Notes: generated by a model from the letters alone, not told the origin. A stretch of DNA of 54,329 bases from an uncultured Clostridia bacterium (GCA_944386745.1 CALXCG010000005.1:1-54329); one strand, 5' to 3'; counted from the first letter of the stretch, positions 37,423-45,652 are shown. A program made the numbers and translations.

Positions 37423-38682
37423 ATGGTTGATAAATTACAAAAGGTAAAAAAAATTTTAGATACATATGACCAAATGCATTTAATTCGTTTTTATGATGAA
37501 TTAGATGCATCCCAAAAAGAGTCCTTATTAGACCAAATACTATCAATAGATTTTGAACAAATTTTCAAATTATATGATAATTCAATGAAACCTGAAAAAT
37601 TAGCCCCTAATGAATTATCTCCTTTGGAATATTTTATTAAAAATGAATTTACAAAAGAAGAGTTTGATAATTATTCTAAAACGGGTGAAAATTTAGTAAA
37701 AAATGGCAATTTTGCAGTTATCACAATGGCTGGAGGTCAAGGGACAAGGCTTGGCTATAAAGGTCCAAAAGGTACTTATAAGCTGGACCTTAAACCAAAA
37801 AAGAAATCTTTATTTCAAATTATGTGTGAAGATATCAAAAGAGCTAATGAAAAGTATGGTGTAGTTATTCCTTGGTATATAATGACAAGTCAAGAAAATG
37901 ATTCTCAAACTAAAGCTTTCTTTGAAGAGAATAATTATTGGGATTACCCTAAAGAATCTGTTAAATTCTTTACTCAAGGAAAATTGCCTATAATAACTGT
38001 TGATAAAAAATTAATTTTACAAGAACCTTATTTAGTCAAAGAAGCTTCTAATGGCAATGGAAATGTCTTTGTCTCTATGAAAAAACATGGAATATTAGAA
38101 GATTTAGAAAAGAATAATATAAAATGGGTTTCTTTCTGTGGAATTGATAATGTTTTACTAAAAAATGTTGATACATTTTTCTTAGGCTTGGCAATTGATA
38201 AAAATTATTCTATTGCTTCAAAGTCAATTTTTAAACGAAAACCTATGGAAAAAACTGCTGTATATTGCAGGAAGTTTGGCAAACCTTCAATATTGGATTA
38301 TGATGATATTAGTATATCTTTATCAGTTTCTCGTGATATTAATGGTAGATATTTATATAGAGATGCAAATATTTTATCTCATTTAATGAATATTGATGCT
38401 ATTAAAAAGGTTTCTAAACTTAATCTACGTTATCATAGAGCATATAAAAAGAATTCATTTGTTAATGAAGAGGGTATGAAACAAGTTCCAGATGGTCCAA
38501 ATACTTTTAAATTTGAAAATTTCATATTTGATGCTTTCTCATATTTTGATGATATGCTTTTACTTAGAGTAAATAGTGATGAAGAATTTGCTCCAATTAA
38601 AGATTTTACTGGTATTTTTAATCCAGAAACTGCTAAAGAGAAGTATCAAAATTATTGGAATACACATCAGTTTAAGTCATAA
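37423..38682 (+). CDS. UDPGP-family UDP-N-acetylhexosamine/UDP-sugar pyrophosphorylase
   Basis: 419 residues. The nucleotide-binding loop AGGQGTRLGYKGPKG (about 103-117) is the hallmark of the eukaryote-type UAP1/AGX and UDP-sugar pyrophosphorylase family; uridine-binding MTSQEND (about 148), GNGNVFVSM and CGIDNVLLKNVD (metal Asp) follow. It converts a sugar-1-phosphate plus UTP to UDP-sugar and PPi. It is unlike bacterial GlmU, lacking the acyltransferase beta-helix. The N-terminus (1-95) is a helical domain typical of UAP1. It starts 81 bp after the phosphoesterase with RBS AAAGGAATG. Confidence 0.9.
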   Translation: MVDKLQKVKKILDTYDQMHLIRFYDELDASQKESLLDQILSIDFEQIFKLYDNSMKPEKLAPNELSPLEYFIKNEFTKEEFDNYSKTGENLVKNGNFAVITMAGGQGTRLGYKGPKGTYKLDLKPKKKSLFQIMCEDIKRANEKYGVVIPWYIMTSQENDSQTKAFFEENNYWDYPKESVKFFTQGKLPIITVDKKLILQEPYLVKEASNGNGNVFVSMKKHGILEDLEKNNIKWVSFCGIDNVLLKNVDTFFLGLAIDKNYSIASKSIFKRKPMEKTAVYCRKFGKPSILDYDDISISLSVSRDINGRYLYRDANILSHLMNIDAIKKVSKLNLRYHRAYKKNSFVNEEGMKQVPDGPNTFKFENFIFDAFSYFDDMLLLRVNSDEEFAPIKDFTGIFNPETAKEKYQNYWNTHQFKS

Positions 38683-38731
38683 TTTTATTTGAATTATGGC
38701 TTTTTTAAATTATTTTGTTTATTTGTATAAC

Positions 38732-38953
38732 TTAAATATCTGAGGCCATTTTAAGGATGGATTGTTTATCTTATTTTAAGGATGTTTATTTTACGTATTA
38801 AAATACGTTTTTAGAAATAAATAATATAAAAAGACGTAATTAGCATTTTTCTTTTGTATATATTATTATTTCTTGCTTATAGGATTTTTCTATTTGATTC
38901 AATTATTTGAATAAAAATAGGAATAAAGGATTGTAATGACCTCAGATATTTAA
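38732..38953. repeat. 222-bp element bounded by 18-bp inverted repeats
   Basis: TTAAATATCTGAGGCCAT (38732-38749) and its inverted copy ATGACCTCAGATATTTAA (38936-38953) differ at one position. Inside are two TTTTAAGGATG copies, an ACGTATTAAAATACGT palindrome and no ORF. It may be a MITE or a long fold-back RNA. It lies in an about 850-bp gene-free, very AT-rich gap (38683-39537) in which I otherwise see only two direct copies of AAGATATAAATTTTATAT (38978, 39018). Confidence 0.5.
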
Positions 38954-39504
38954 ATCATACAAATTTTGAAAATACTAAGATATAAATTTTATATGTTTAT
39001 TAATTAATTTTATAAGATATAAATTTTATATAAATATTATAAATCAATATGAAATAACATTGTTTTATCATTTTTTAATTTCTATTTTCAAAATTATTAT
39101 AATTTAATTTCCAGTATTTGTCAATTGTTTTTTTGAAATTTTTATATTTTTTTGTTTTTTTATTTATTTTTTTATGAAAACTCGCATAAAAGTCATGATT
39201 TTTAAACTTTTTTTATTCGTTTTACAAATTTCGATGGATTATGACATTTAATATATGTTATATTTATATTAATTATTATAATATTATTTTAATTTTATAT
39301 TTTTTATTTTTTATTTTACTTCATATTTGTACTTATTTACTTTTAAGGTTTATTATTTCTATTATAGTAGTAACTATTTTTCTATAATTACTGCTATTTT
39401 TCTGCAAACAGTTTATCATTTATAGTGTTTTATGTGTTTATTTTATTATTAAATTTCGTAAAACTCTCAAATTATCTGTATTTTCAATTATTTTTTGATT
39501 GCCT

Positions 39505-39528
39505 ACTCCCTATACTTTATGTTATACT
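39505..39528 (+). promoter_or_regulatory. Promoter giving a leaderless radical SAM mRNA
   Basis: A -10 box TATACT lies at 39523-39528, with a weak TTGCCT-type -35 about 18 bp upstream (about 39499). The start of transcription is expected at 39535-39537, immediately before the ATG at 39538. Confidence 0.45.
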
Positions 39529-39537
39529 ATTTATATT

Positions 39538-40440
39538 ATGAAAGAAAGATATTATAAACTAAGTGAATTTTTAATAAAAAAGTTTGGAGAAAAAGTTCAA
39601 AAAATATGTATTGATGGTGGATTCACATGCCCTAATCGTGATGGAAAGGTTTCATATGGTGGATGCATTTTTTGTAGTGAAAAAGGATCTGGAGAACATC
39701 TTAATTCTAATGAAAATGTTACAAATCAAGTTAAGGATTTTTTTGCAAGTTATAAAGCTGAAAGAGCAAATAAATTTATTGCATATTTTCAAAATTTTAG
39801 CAACACATATGATACAATAAATAATTTAAGGAAAAAATATGATGCAGCATTAATTAGTGAAAAAATTGTTGGATTAGCTGTTGCAACAAGGCCTGATTGC
39901 ATTAATGAAGATGTTGTAAAACTCCTAAAAAGTTATTCTGATAAATATTATGTATGGGTAGAGCTTGGTTTGCAAACATCAAATGATAAAACAGGTAAGT
40001 TAATTAATCGTGGTTATGATAACAAACAATTTCTTGAAGCTGTTAATTTACTTAGAAATTCCGGAATTGATGTTGTTGTGCATATTATGGTTGGACTTCC
40101 AAATGAAACTTTTGAAGATTTAAAAAATACAATTAATTTTATAAATAGCATTAGTATTCAAGGTATTAAGATACATTCTACATATGTTGTTAAAGATACA
40201 TATCTTGCTAAAATGTACGAGAATGGAAAATATACCCCTTTAACTTATGATGAGTATATGGATTCTCTTTGTTATATCATAACTCATCTTAGACCTGATA
40301 TTGTTGTTCACCGTATTTCTGGAGATGCACCGAAAGAGTTGCTTATTGCTCCTAGTTGGGATGTTCACAAAAAGTGGGTTATGAATGGTTTGTTCAAACG
40401 TATGAATGAAGAAAATTTAACACAAGGAATGTTTTTGTAA
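39538..40440 (+). CDS. TIGR01212-family radical SAM protein (YhcC-like)
   Basis: 300 residues from ATG 39538. The iron-sulfur motif is the family's C-x12-C-x2-C: CPNRDGKVSYGGCIFC (about 27-42). ATRPDCI, GLQTSNDKT and MVGLPNET match the TIGR01212/Elp3-like radical SAM family of unknown substrate (YhcC in E. coli). No RBS is seen. A TATACT -10 box ends only 9 nt before the ATG, so the mRNA is probably leaderless. The frame is open 13 codons further upstream, but that segment contains the promoter. Confidence 0.9.
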   Translation: MKERYYKLSEFLIKKFGEKVQKICIDGGFTCPNRDGKVSYGGCIFCSEKGSGEHLNSNENVTNQVKDFFASYKAERANKFIAYFQNFSNTYDTINNLRKKYDAALISEKIVGLAVATRPDCINEDVVKLLKSYSDKYYVWVELGLQTSNDKTGKLINRGYDNKQFLEAVNLLRNSGIDVVVHIMVGLPNETFEDLKNTINFINSISIQGIKIHSTYVVKDTYLAKMYENGKYTPLTYDEYMDSLCYIITHLRPDIVVHRISGDAPKELLIAPSWDVHKKWVMNGLFKRMNEENLTQGMFL

Positions 40441-40525
40441 TATTTGCATTTTGACACAAATTATGTTAATATATATGTATTAACAGTAATAATTTAAGAT
40501 TCTATTTTAATTAAGGAGGATTTCT

Positions 40526-41002
40526 ATGTGTCAAGAAAATTTGAACAACAAAGAGAAACGGCAGGAACTATGGAAAAAACTAGAGGAAGCTACGCAGAAC
40601 TTCCATAAAGAAATTTATGGTCTGCAGTGTATAGTTGAAGGTGTGATAGAAGAGAAAAAATCTAATGATAAAAAAGGTTTGTCTAAGCAATGGATTGATG
40701 ACCTTGATAAATTTAGACTTGCTTTATCCGGAATTAACTTGAATCTTACAATGAATTCAATGGAATTCTGGCTTCCAAGTTATTTTCTCACTTATACAAA
40801 ATCTTCAACTATTGGTATCTATGAATATGATACTGCATCAACTATAATCTTATTAAAAAAGATTAGAAGGGCTGTTATCGCTATTGAGGGAGGCTCTCTT
40901 CCAGGAGATAACACAGCATATCAATCACATGGTTTGGCTTCACAATTTTTGAGAGCATTATCTGATTTTGAAGATTGTTTTCTTGACTATGTAAACTGTT
41001 AA
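40526..41002 (+). CDS. Hypothetical soluble helical protein
   Basis: 158 residues, RBS AAGGAGG, own promoter (TTGACA near 40450). It is predicted largely alpha-helical: an N-terminal charged helix (NKEKRQELWKKLEEAT), a central WLPSYFLTYTKSS motif and STIILLKKIRRAVIAIEGG. Cysteines at residues 2, 35, 151 and 158. No membrane segment or recognised motif. It is a single-gene unit ending in a strong bidirectional terminator. I do not recognise the family. Confidence 0.65.
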   Translation: MCQENLNNKEKRQELWKKLEEATQNFHKEIYGLQCIVEGVIEEKKSNDKKGLSKQWIDDLDKFRLALSGINLNLTMNSMEFWLPSYFLTYTKSSTIGIYEYDTASTIILLKKIRRAVIAIEGGSLPGDNTAYQSHGLASQFLRALSDFEDCFLDYVNC

Positions 41003-41007
41003 AGGTT

Positions 41008-41039
41008 AAAAAGCTGGAACTTAATTAGTTCCAGCTTTT
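41008..41039. terminator. Bidirectional terminator
   Basis: A perfect 12-bp stem AAAAGCTGGAAC / GTTCCAGCTTTT with a 7-nt loop, between the convergent hypothetical gene and tspO. The tspO stop codon lies in it. Confidence 0.9.
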
Positions 41040-41496
41040 ATCTATTTAACATGTATACTCCTATTGTCAAATAAGTTGCAAAAATTGTCCATATAATATA
41101 TGGAATTTGTAATATTCCGGCCAACTTATTTTTCTTATAAAACAGTATTGTCATATAAATTATTAAAATTAATAGAACTAATATCCAGATTATAGCTATG
41201 AATCTCCATTTAAATGCAAAAAATATGATTGGCCATGTAACATTTGTTAATAATTGCGTATAATAGACTGATTTTACTTTATCATTAACTAAATTATTTG
41301 TTTTCAATATTCCATAAGATATTCCCATTAAAATGTATAATACAGTCCATACTATAGGAAATAATATTGCTGGTGGTGAAAGTGGTGGTTTATTAATTAT
41401 ATCGTAGTCCATGAAGTTTGATACTATTAATCCAACTATTCCTCCTAATATTACTGGTATTAGGATTGATTTGATAAACTCTAAAGTTTTATTCAT
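41038..41496 (-). CDS. tspO: TspO/MBR family membrane protein
   Basis: 152 residues with five transmembrane helices. Family signatures are KPPLSPPAILFPIVWTVLYILMGIS (read as PPLSPPAILFPIVWTVLY) and the central NVTWPIIFFAFKW. TspO proteins bind porphyrins and related ligands and affect stress responses; bacterial function is not settled. RBS AAAGGAGG. A 12-bp perfect hairpin directly precedes the RBS. It lies downstream of the GHKL kinase, separated by repeat copy 6. Confidence 0.9.
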   Translation of the reverse strand: MNKTLEFIKSILIPVILGGIVGLIVSNFMDYDIINKPPLSPPAILFPIVWTVLYILMGISYGILKTNNLVNDKVKSVYYTQLLTNVTWPIIFFAFKWRFIAIIWILVLLILIIYMTILFYKKNKLAGILQIPYIIWTIFATYLTIGVYMLNR

Positions 41497-41517
41497 TTAA
41501 AACTTTCCTCCTTTTAA

Positions 41518-41551
41518 ATAGTGGTAGTAAATATGTATCTACTACCACTAT
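41518..41551. promoter_or_regulatory. 12-bp perfect inverted repeat upstream of tspO
   Basis: ATAGTGGTAGTA / TACTACCACTAT with a 10-nt centre, ending a few bases from the tspO RBS. It may be an operator or an RNA hairpin. There is no T-run on the minus strand, so a terminator is unlikely. Confidence 0.5.
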
Positions 41552-41581
41552 TATATTTTCTAAATTTATTTTTATGCTTAC

Positions 41582-41636
41582 AGGGATTTAGGGACGGTCC
41601 TAAAAATCCCTGCTTTTAGGGATTTGGGGACGGACC
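41582..41636. repeat. GGGACGG-family dispersed repeat, copy 6
   Basis: AGGGATTTAGGGACGGTCC, core AAAAATCCCTGCTTTTAGGGATTT, GGGGACGGACC: nearly identical to copy 4 eleven kilobases away. It lies 40 bp after the sensor-kinase stop codon. Confidence 0.85.
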
Positions 41637-41676
41637 TTTAAATTGCTTTTTTTATGATTGTTAATATATTTCTATT

Positions 41677-43173
41677 TTAATTTTTTAAATTATTTAAAAT
41701 AGTAATTCTATTATCTTTTTTCAGCTGTTTATCAATTTCTTCTGAACGGTATGAAGTTATTTTATATTCATTTTTATTATCAAATTTTATTGCTATGTAT
41801 TTTGTATAGTTGTCTTCGCTAGGCTTTCCATATTCATTTATGATTATACTTGCTTTATATTTATTTAATGTATCAAATGTGTTCATGAATCCCATTCCTG
41901 TCCCATCATTGTCTGCATGTGTTGTGCTTGGTACTTGTCCAAGATTTTGTAATGTTTTTATTTCAAATTCTATTCCTGTGTCATAGATATAAATACTATA
42001 AAATCCATCTATTAATCCTAATTTCACGAGAATACTTCTATTTATATTTTCAGAATAGTTTATTGCTATTATTGCATTTTTGATGTGGTCTGCAAGTAGA
42101 ATTTCTAAATTTTCTTTTGCTATGTATTTGTTTATCATGTGATGTATGTTTCCATTTACTTGTAATTCAAAGTTTATTTTGTTCTTTTCACATTCTGATT
42201 GCATGTATTTTAACATATCATCGATTTCTTCTATGTTGGTTTTTGTTAGTTCTATTGTTGTATCTTCATTTTGTATTTGTTTTGAGATTTCTTTTATTTT
42301 ATCTTTGATGTCTATTTCTTCTGCTATTTCATTGTTTAATAGTAATTGATTTAGTTTGTATTCTAATGCTTTTTGTTTGTGTGCTATTGAATGGCTTTTC
42401 TTGCTGAAGTTTAAATTTTCTTTTTCTAATTCAGCTATTTCTTTCTTCGCATTTTCTAGCTCTTCTTTTGTTTCTTCTAGTTCTTTTTGTTGTAGTTTTT
42501 GCTTGTAATATAGTTGTAATGATTTTTGTATTGTGATGAACATGATGATGGCAAATATGATTAGTGCTACAAATGTGTTACCTCTAAATTGATTTTCTAA
42601 ATTTATAAAAGCTATAAAAGAAAATAGTATAATCATACTTATATTCAAAATTAGAATATCAAAAAAATTATCATTTCTTTTCTCTTTTAAAAACGTAATT
42701 CCATATTTTATTTTCTTGATTCTCAAAATAATGTTTAACATCAAAAAGTATATAATCATTATTATAATAAAATTAATATGTACACTTTCAATCTTTAATA
42801 TAAAAAATATTATAAAACCTAAAATTGCAGATAAACAATATGTACAATAATTAATACTTAATGATATAGCATTTACTATAATAGAATAACCTATTTTGTT
42901 TTTTGTATTGATAGAAAATATTATAGATAATGAAAAAGTTATAATGAATATTACATAATTAAAATCAATTTTTGTCTTTATAAATGTACAAATTAGACTT
43001 GTTAATGTAATCCATATTAATGTTCTCAAAGCTATCTTTTTGCTTAATTTTCTATTTAAATTTATATTTAATATTTTGAAACTTGTAAAATATGTACATA
43101 TGCTAATAGCAAAAATTTTTATTATATATAATGTTATGTTAGTATCTTTAATCCATTCAACTTGTATTGGCAT
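41677..43173 (-). CDS. AgrC-like GHKL sensor histidine kinase
   Basis: 498 residues. The N-terminal half has about six hydrophobic segments (about 12-30, 48-63, 70-87, 95-127, 131-150, 172-215). A coiled-coil linker (218-255) leads to a dimerisation region with candidate phospho-acceptor H261 or H265 in SHSIAHKQ, then a GHKL ATPase domain: N-box LADHIKNAIIAIN (about 365-377), DTGIEFE and GTGMGF. This is the architecture of AgrC/ComD peptide-sensing kinases. Own promoter TTGATT-17-TATAAT (minus strand, 43229-43201), RBS AGGAAAG. No LytTR regulator, AgrB or AgrD is present. The nearest regulator has a Spo0A-type output domain. Confidence 0.88.
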   Translation of the reverse strand: MPIQVEWIKDTNITLYIIKIFAISICTYFTSFKILNINLNRKLSKKIALRTLIWITLTSLICTFIKTKIDFNYVIFIITFSLSIIFSINTKNKIGYSIIVNAISLSINYCTYCLSAILGFIIFFILKIESVHINFIIIMIIYFLMLNIILRIKKIKYGITFLKEKRNDNFFDILILNISMIILFSFIAFINLENQFRGNTFVALIIFAIIMFITIQKSLQLYYKQKLQQKELEETKEELENAKKEIAELEKENLNFSKKSHSIAHKQKALEYKLNQLLLNNEIAEEIDIKDKIKEISKQIQNEDTTIELTKTNIEEIDDMLKYMQSECEKNKINFELQVNGNIHHMINKYIAKENLEILLADHIKNAIIAINYSENINRSILVKLGLIDGFYSIYIYDTGIEFEIKTLQNLGQVPSTTHADNDGTGMGFMNTFDTLNKYKASIIINEYGKPSEDNYTKYIAIKFDNKNEYKITSYRSEEIDKQLKKDNRITILNNLKN

Positions 43174-43200
43174 TTTAATCTTTCCTTTTTATTTTTTTAT

Positions 43201-43229
43201 ATTATATATTAAAAACAACATAGAATCAA
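43201..43229 (-). promoter_or_regulatory. Promoter of the sensor kinase
   Basis: Minus strand TTGATT (43229-43224), 17-bp spacer, TATAAT (43206-43201). A 10-bp palindrome GACATATGTC lies upstream at 43282-43291 and could be an operator. Confidence 0.6.
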
Positions 43230-43324
43230 CAAATTATCATATGAAAAAATTTTATCTATATAATATTTTTATAATACGTCTGACATATGTCTTAATATAA
43301 AAATATATGATTAAAATTATTTAA

Positions 43325-43371
43325 AAAATAAGATTTAAAATGATAAAAATCATCTTAAATCTTATTTTTTA
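43325..43371. terminator. Long bidirectional terminator after the Trp-rich peptide gene
   Basis: A 21-bp stem (AAAAATAAGATTTAAAATGAT against ATCATCTTAAATCTTATTTTT) with one mismatch, a short loop and A/T runs on both sides. It closes the short unit that holds the 16-residue ORF. Confidence 0.8.
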
Positions 43372-43416
43372 CTTTTAAGGATAATTTATAAAATCACTTA
43401 TTATAGTTAATTTTTA

Positions 43417-43467
43417 CTAACTTAACCAATATCCAAGCCATTCCATTAAAGCATCAAACCAATCCAT
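43417..43467 (-). CDS. 16-residue Trp-rich peptide gene
   Basis: The ORF encodes MDWFDALMEWLGYWLS and ends TAG-TAA. Its RBS is near-perfect (AAGGTGGTGA, 5 nt before ATG), much better than many genes in the window. The peptide is amphipathic: Trp/Phe/Leu/Met fall on one helical face and Asp/Glu on the other, with net charge about -3. It sits in its own unit between two terminators, downstream of the Spo0A-like regulator and upstream of the AgrC-like kinase. This could be a signalling peptide, a PSM/delta-haemolysin-like peptide or a regulatory leader. No precursor-processing site is visible. Confidence 0.55.
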   Translation of the reverse strand: MDWFDALMEWLGYWLS

Positions 43468-43597
43468 CTTTATCACCACCTTTTTCCTTCGTTTCCTTTT
43501 TTTCTTTATAATAAAAAAATACCATCGTAATGGCTAAAAAACGTGGAATTTTCTGATAGAAAAAAATGGTGAAATTTGGTGAAAAAAGTCGAAAAAA

Positions 43598-43633
43598 TAC
43601 CACAACATTAAATTTTCATTTAACATTGCGGTA
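43598..43633 (-). terminator. Terminator after the Spo0A-like response regulator
   Basis: On the minus strand TACCGCAATGTTAAA pairs with TTTAATGTTGTGGTA over 15 bp with three G-U pairs and a 6-nt loop, followed by TTTTTT. It separates the regulator from the peptide gene. Confidence 0.8.
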
Positions 43634-43654
43634 TTAGGCTTTTAAATTTATTTC

Positions 43655-44455
43655 TTACATTTGCTTTATTGCTTTCTTTTTATAATGATAAATTAATTGC
43701 ATTGGTGTAGGCATACCTCTATCTGAATCAATATGTCCTTGATAATATTTTTCTAAATCTTCATAAGGCATACTATTCCATGCGTGAGCAATCGCATTTT
43801 GCATTCCATTAGTAATTGTAGTGTTAGATTTATTATATTTATTTGCAATTATTGTAACAAGATTATCTTCATGTATATTATTACCATCATCATTTTCAAC
43901 TAAATACATTATTGCATCATGTATGTATTCTCTTCCAACATACTTTGATGTTATTCCTATAAGTTCTAATTCGTCATCTATAAAATCTGAAATTCTTTCT
44001 TTATTATCTTTCATTTCTTCTTTTAGTGTTTCTATAGTTCTTTCCGGTTCAGCTTGTCTATATGTAATAAATCTGTTAAATACATAGTTAGCTGAATAAT
44101 TTGCTTGACCTTTATAAAGTATTACATCAACACCCTGTCTGTGGAGAATATTGTATGTTCTTTTCGAATTTATATGAGTTGTTACAATTACTATTGGCTC
44201 ATAATTTAAATTTAATTTCTTTAAATTATTTATGAAGTCTAAAGAATCTGTATTTCCAGTTGCACTATTATTTAATTCTAAATCTAATACTATTCCATCT
44301 GGACGTTTAATTTTTGTTTCTCTTAATCCTTTTATGTCTGAATCTGTTATTTCTACTATTTCAATATCTTCTCTTGTCTTAGCACATTCAATAAAATTGT
44401 TGCAGTCTTCTAAATCATCTTCTATGATTAATATTTTCATAGGTTTAGTATTCAT
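43655..44455 (-). CDS. Response regulator with Spo0A-type DNA-binding domain
   Basis: 266 residues, RBS AAAGGAGG. Receiver: acidic E12/D13/D14, phospho-acceptor D58 in GIVLDLEL, Lys in VILYKGQ. The C-terminal domain (about 160-250) aligns by eye with Spo0A: GITSKYVGREYIHDAIMYLVEN resembles [20 protein letters not shown], and IIANKYNKSNTTITNGMQNAIAHAWN resembles [24 protein letters not shown], both read in shorter pieces. It is a Spo0A paralogue with a diverged recognition helix, so its targets should differ. It is divergent from the XRE regulator and lies 480 bp upstream of the AgrC-like kinase, its most obvious partner. Confidence 0.88.
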   Translation of the reverse strand: MNTKPMKILIIEDDLEDCNNFIECAKTREDIEIVEITDSDIKGLRETKIKRPDGIVLDLELNNSATGNTDSLDFINNLKKLNLNYEPIVIVTTHINSKRTYNILHRQGVDVILYKGQANYSANYVFNRFITYRQAEPERTIETLKEEMKDNKERISDFIDDELELIGITSKYVGREYIHDAIMYLVENDDGNNIHEDNLVTIIANKYNKSNTTITNGMQNAIAHAWNSMPYEDLEKYYQGHIDSDRGMPTPMQLIYHYKKKAIKQM

Positions 44456-44591
44456 ACGTTTCCTCCTTTACACTAATTTACATTCATAATATACCATATT
44501 TTCTCATAAAATACTATATTTCTGCACTATGTTTTACCATGTCATTGTATGTCTTATATTGTAAAATTATTTATATAGGAGTTGATTTTTG

Positions 44592-44942
44592 ATGAAAGAT
44601 GTTGAAAAAAATTTAGAAAAACTTGAACAAATAGAAAGAGGTAAAAGAATTAAATATATTAGAGAAAATGAATTACACATGAATAAAACTCAATTAGCCA
44701 GAGAAATCGGAGTTTCTAGTCAGTTTCTTGGGCTAGTAGAAAGCGGAAAAGGAAATTTAGTTTATAAAAGTCTCAAAAGGTTAAGAAATTTGAGTGGACA
44801 TTCTTCCGATTATATTTTGTTTGGTATTGACGATAGCTCTATTTCTGAAACAAAAAAGATTTTGGAACAATATTCTGAAATGGAAATTAGTGAAGCTATA
44901 AAATTGCTTAATAATATAGCTGTTTTTATTAGGAATAAATAA
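44592..44942 (+). CDS. XRE-family helix-turn-helix regulator
   Basis: 116 residues from ATG 44592 (RBS AGGAG). HTH_3 domain: GKRIKYIRENELHMNKTQLAREIGVSSQFLGLVESGKGN, read as KTQLAREIGVSSQFLGLVESGKG (about residues 34-56), is the canonical Cro/cI-type helix-turn-helix. The C-terminal part (about 80-116) is a short helical, perhaps dimerising, region. Transcribed divergently from the Spo0A-like regulator, sharing a 136-bp promoter region, so cross-control is likely. Confidence 0.88.
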   Translation: MKDVEKNLEKLEQIERGKRIKYIRENELHMNKTQLAREIGVSSQFLGLVESGKGNLVYKSLKRLRNLSGHSSDYILFGIDDSSISETKKILEQYSEMEISEAIKLLNNIAVFIRNK

Positions 44943-45041
44943 TTTATATTTAGTTTTATTATTGCGACTGTTAAAAATATATTTACAGTTGTAATATTTT
45001 GGTATTTTTTGTGTTTTTTATATTATTTTGAATATATTGTA

Positions 45042-45070
45042 TTGACTTTTTAATTCTTGTTTAGTAGAAT
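45042..45070 (+). promoter_or_regulatory. Promoter of the 61-residue membrane peptide gene
   Basis: TTGACT (45042-45047), 17-bp spacer, TAGAAT (45065-45070). Confidence 0.6.
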
Positions 45071-45111
45071 GGTTTTATAAATATACTATGTAAATAAGAA
45101 GGATGGTCTAA

Positions 45112-45297
45112 ATGATTTCAAATTATATAATTTATTTTAATACTTTGACAAGACTTGAACAAAGTAAACAATTATCTATCATTTTAATATTTTTACTTGT
45201 TTTATTAATTATTGTTTCTTTTTTAGCTTTTTTAAAAATAAAATTTTCTGATGAGACTAAAGAAACTTTATTTCAAAAGTTCTTGAAAAAACTTTAA
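45112..45297 (+). CDS. 61-residue single-pass membrane protein
   Basis: RBS AAGGATGG 5 nt before ATG and its own promoter. N-terminal polar segment (1-20), one hydrophobic helix (about 22-42, SIILIFLLVLLIIVSFLAFL) and a basic C-terminal tail ending KFLKKL. No family recognised. It follows the XRE regulator gene by 170 bp. The following 355 bp (45298-45652) hold no gene that I can support, only a GCAATAATA/TATTATTGC hairpin and the promoter of the Rpn-type gene. Confidence 0.6.
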   Translation: MISNYIIYFNTLTRLEQSKQLSIILIFLLVLLIIVSFLAFLKIKFSDETKETLFQKFLKKL

Positions 45298-45652
45298 ATA
45301 TATAAAATTTAATAAAATTTCTTTTTTCTATTTACAAATATTGGTAATTATGTTATATTAAAAACATTCTAATCAAAATTATATTTTCTATATTCATTTT
45401 CGATTATTAAAATCTAGCAATAATATATTAGTCTATTATTGCAAAAATCATGTTAAAAGAATTAATTGCATAATGATTTCCTTTTGTGTGTTTATATTCT
45501 AAAAGTTATAATAATTTGATTATATTCTTATATATTTCCAAAGAGTAAAAATATATATTAATTTTGGTTAGAAAATTTATAAAATTTGCCAAATTAAACT
45601 GGTATGTTTCTTTTGATATATCAATTTAATTGGTATAATAGAAAGGAATTAT

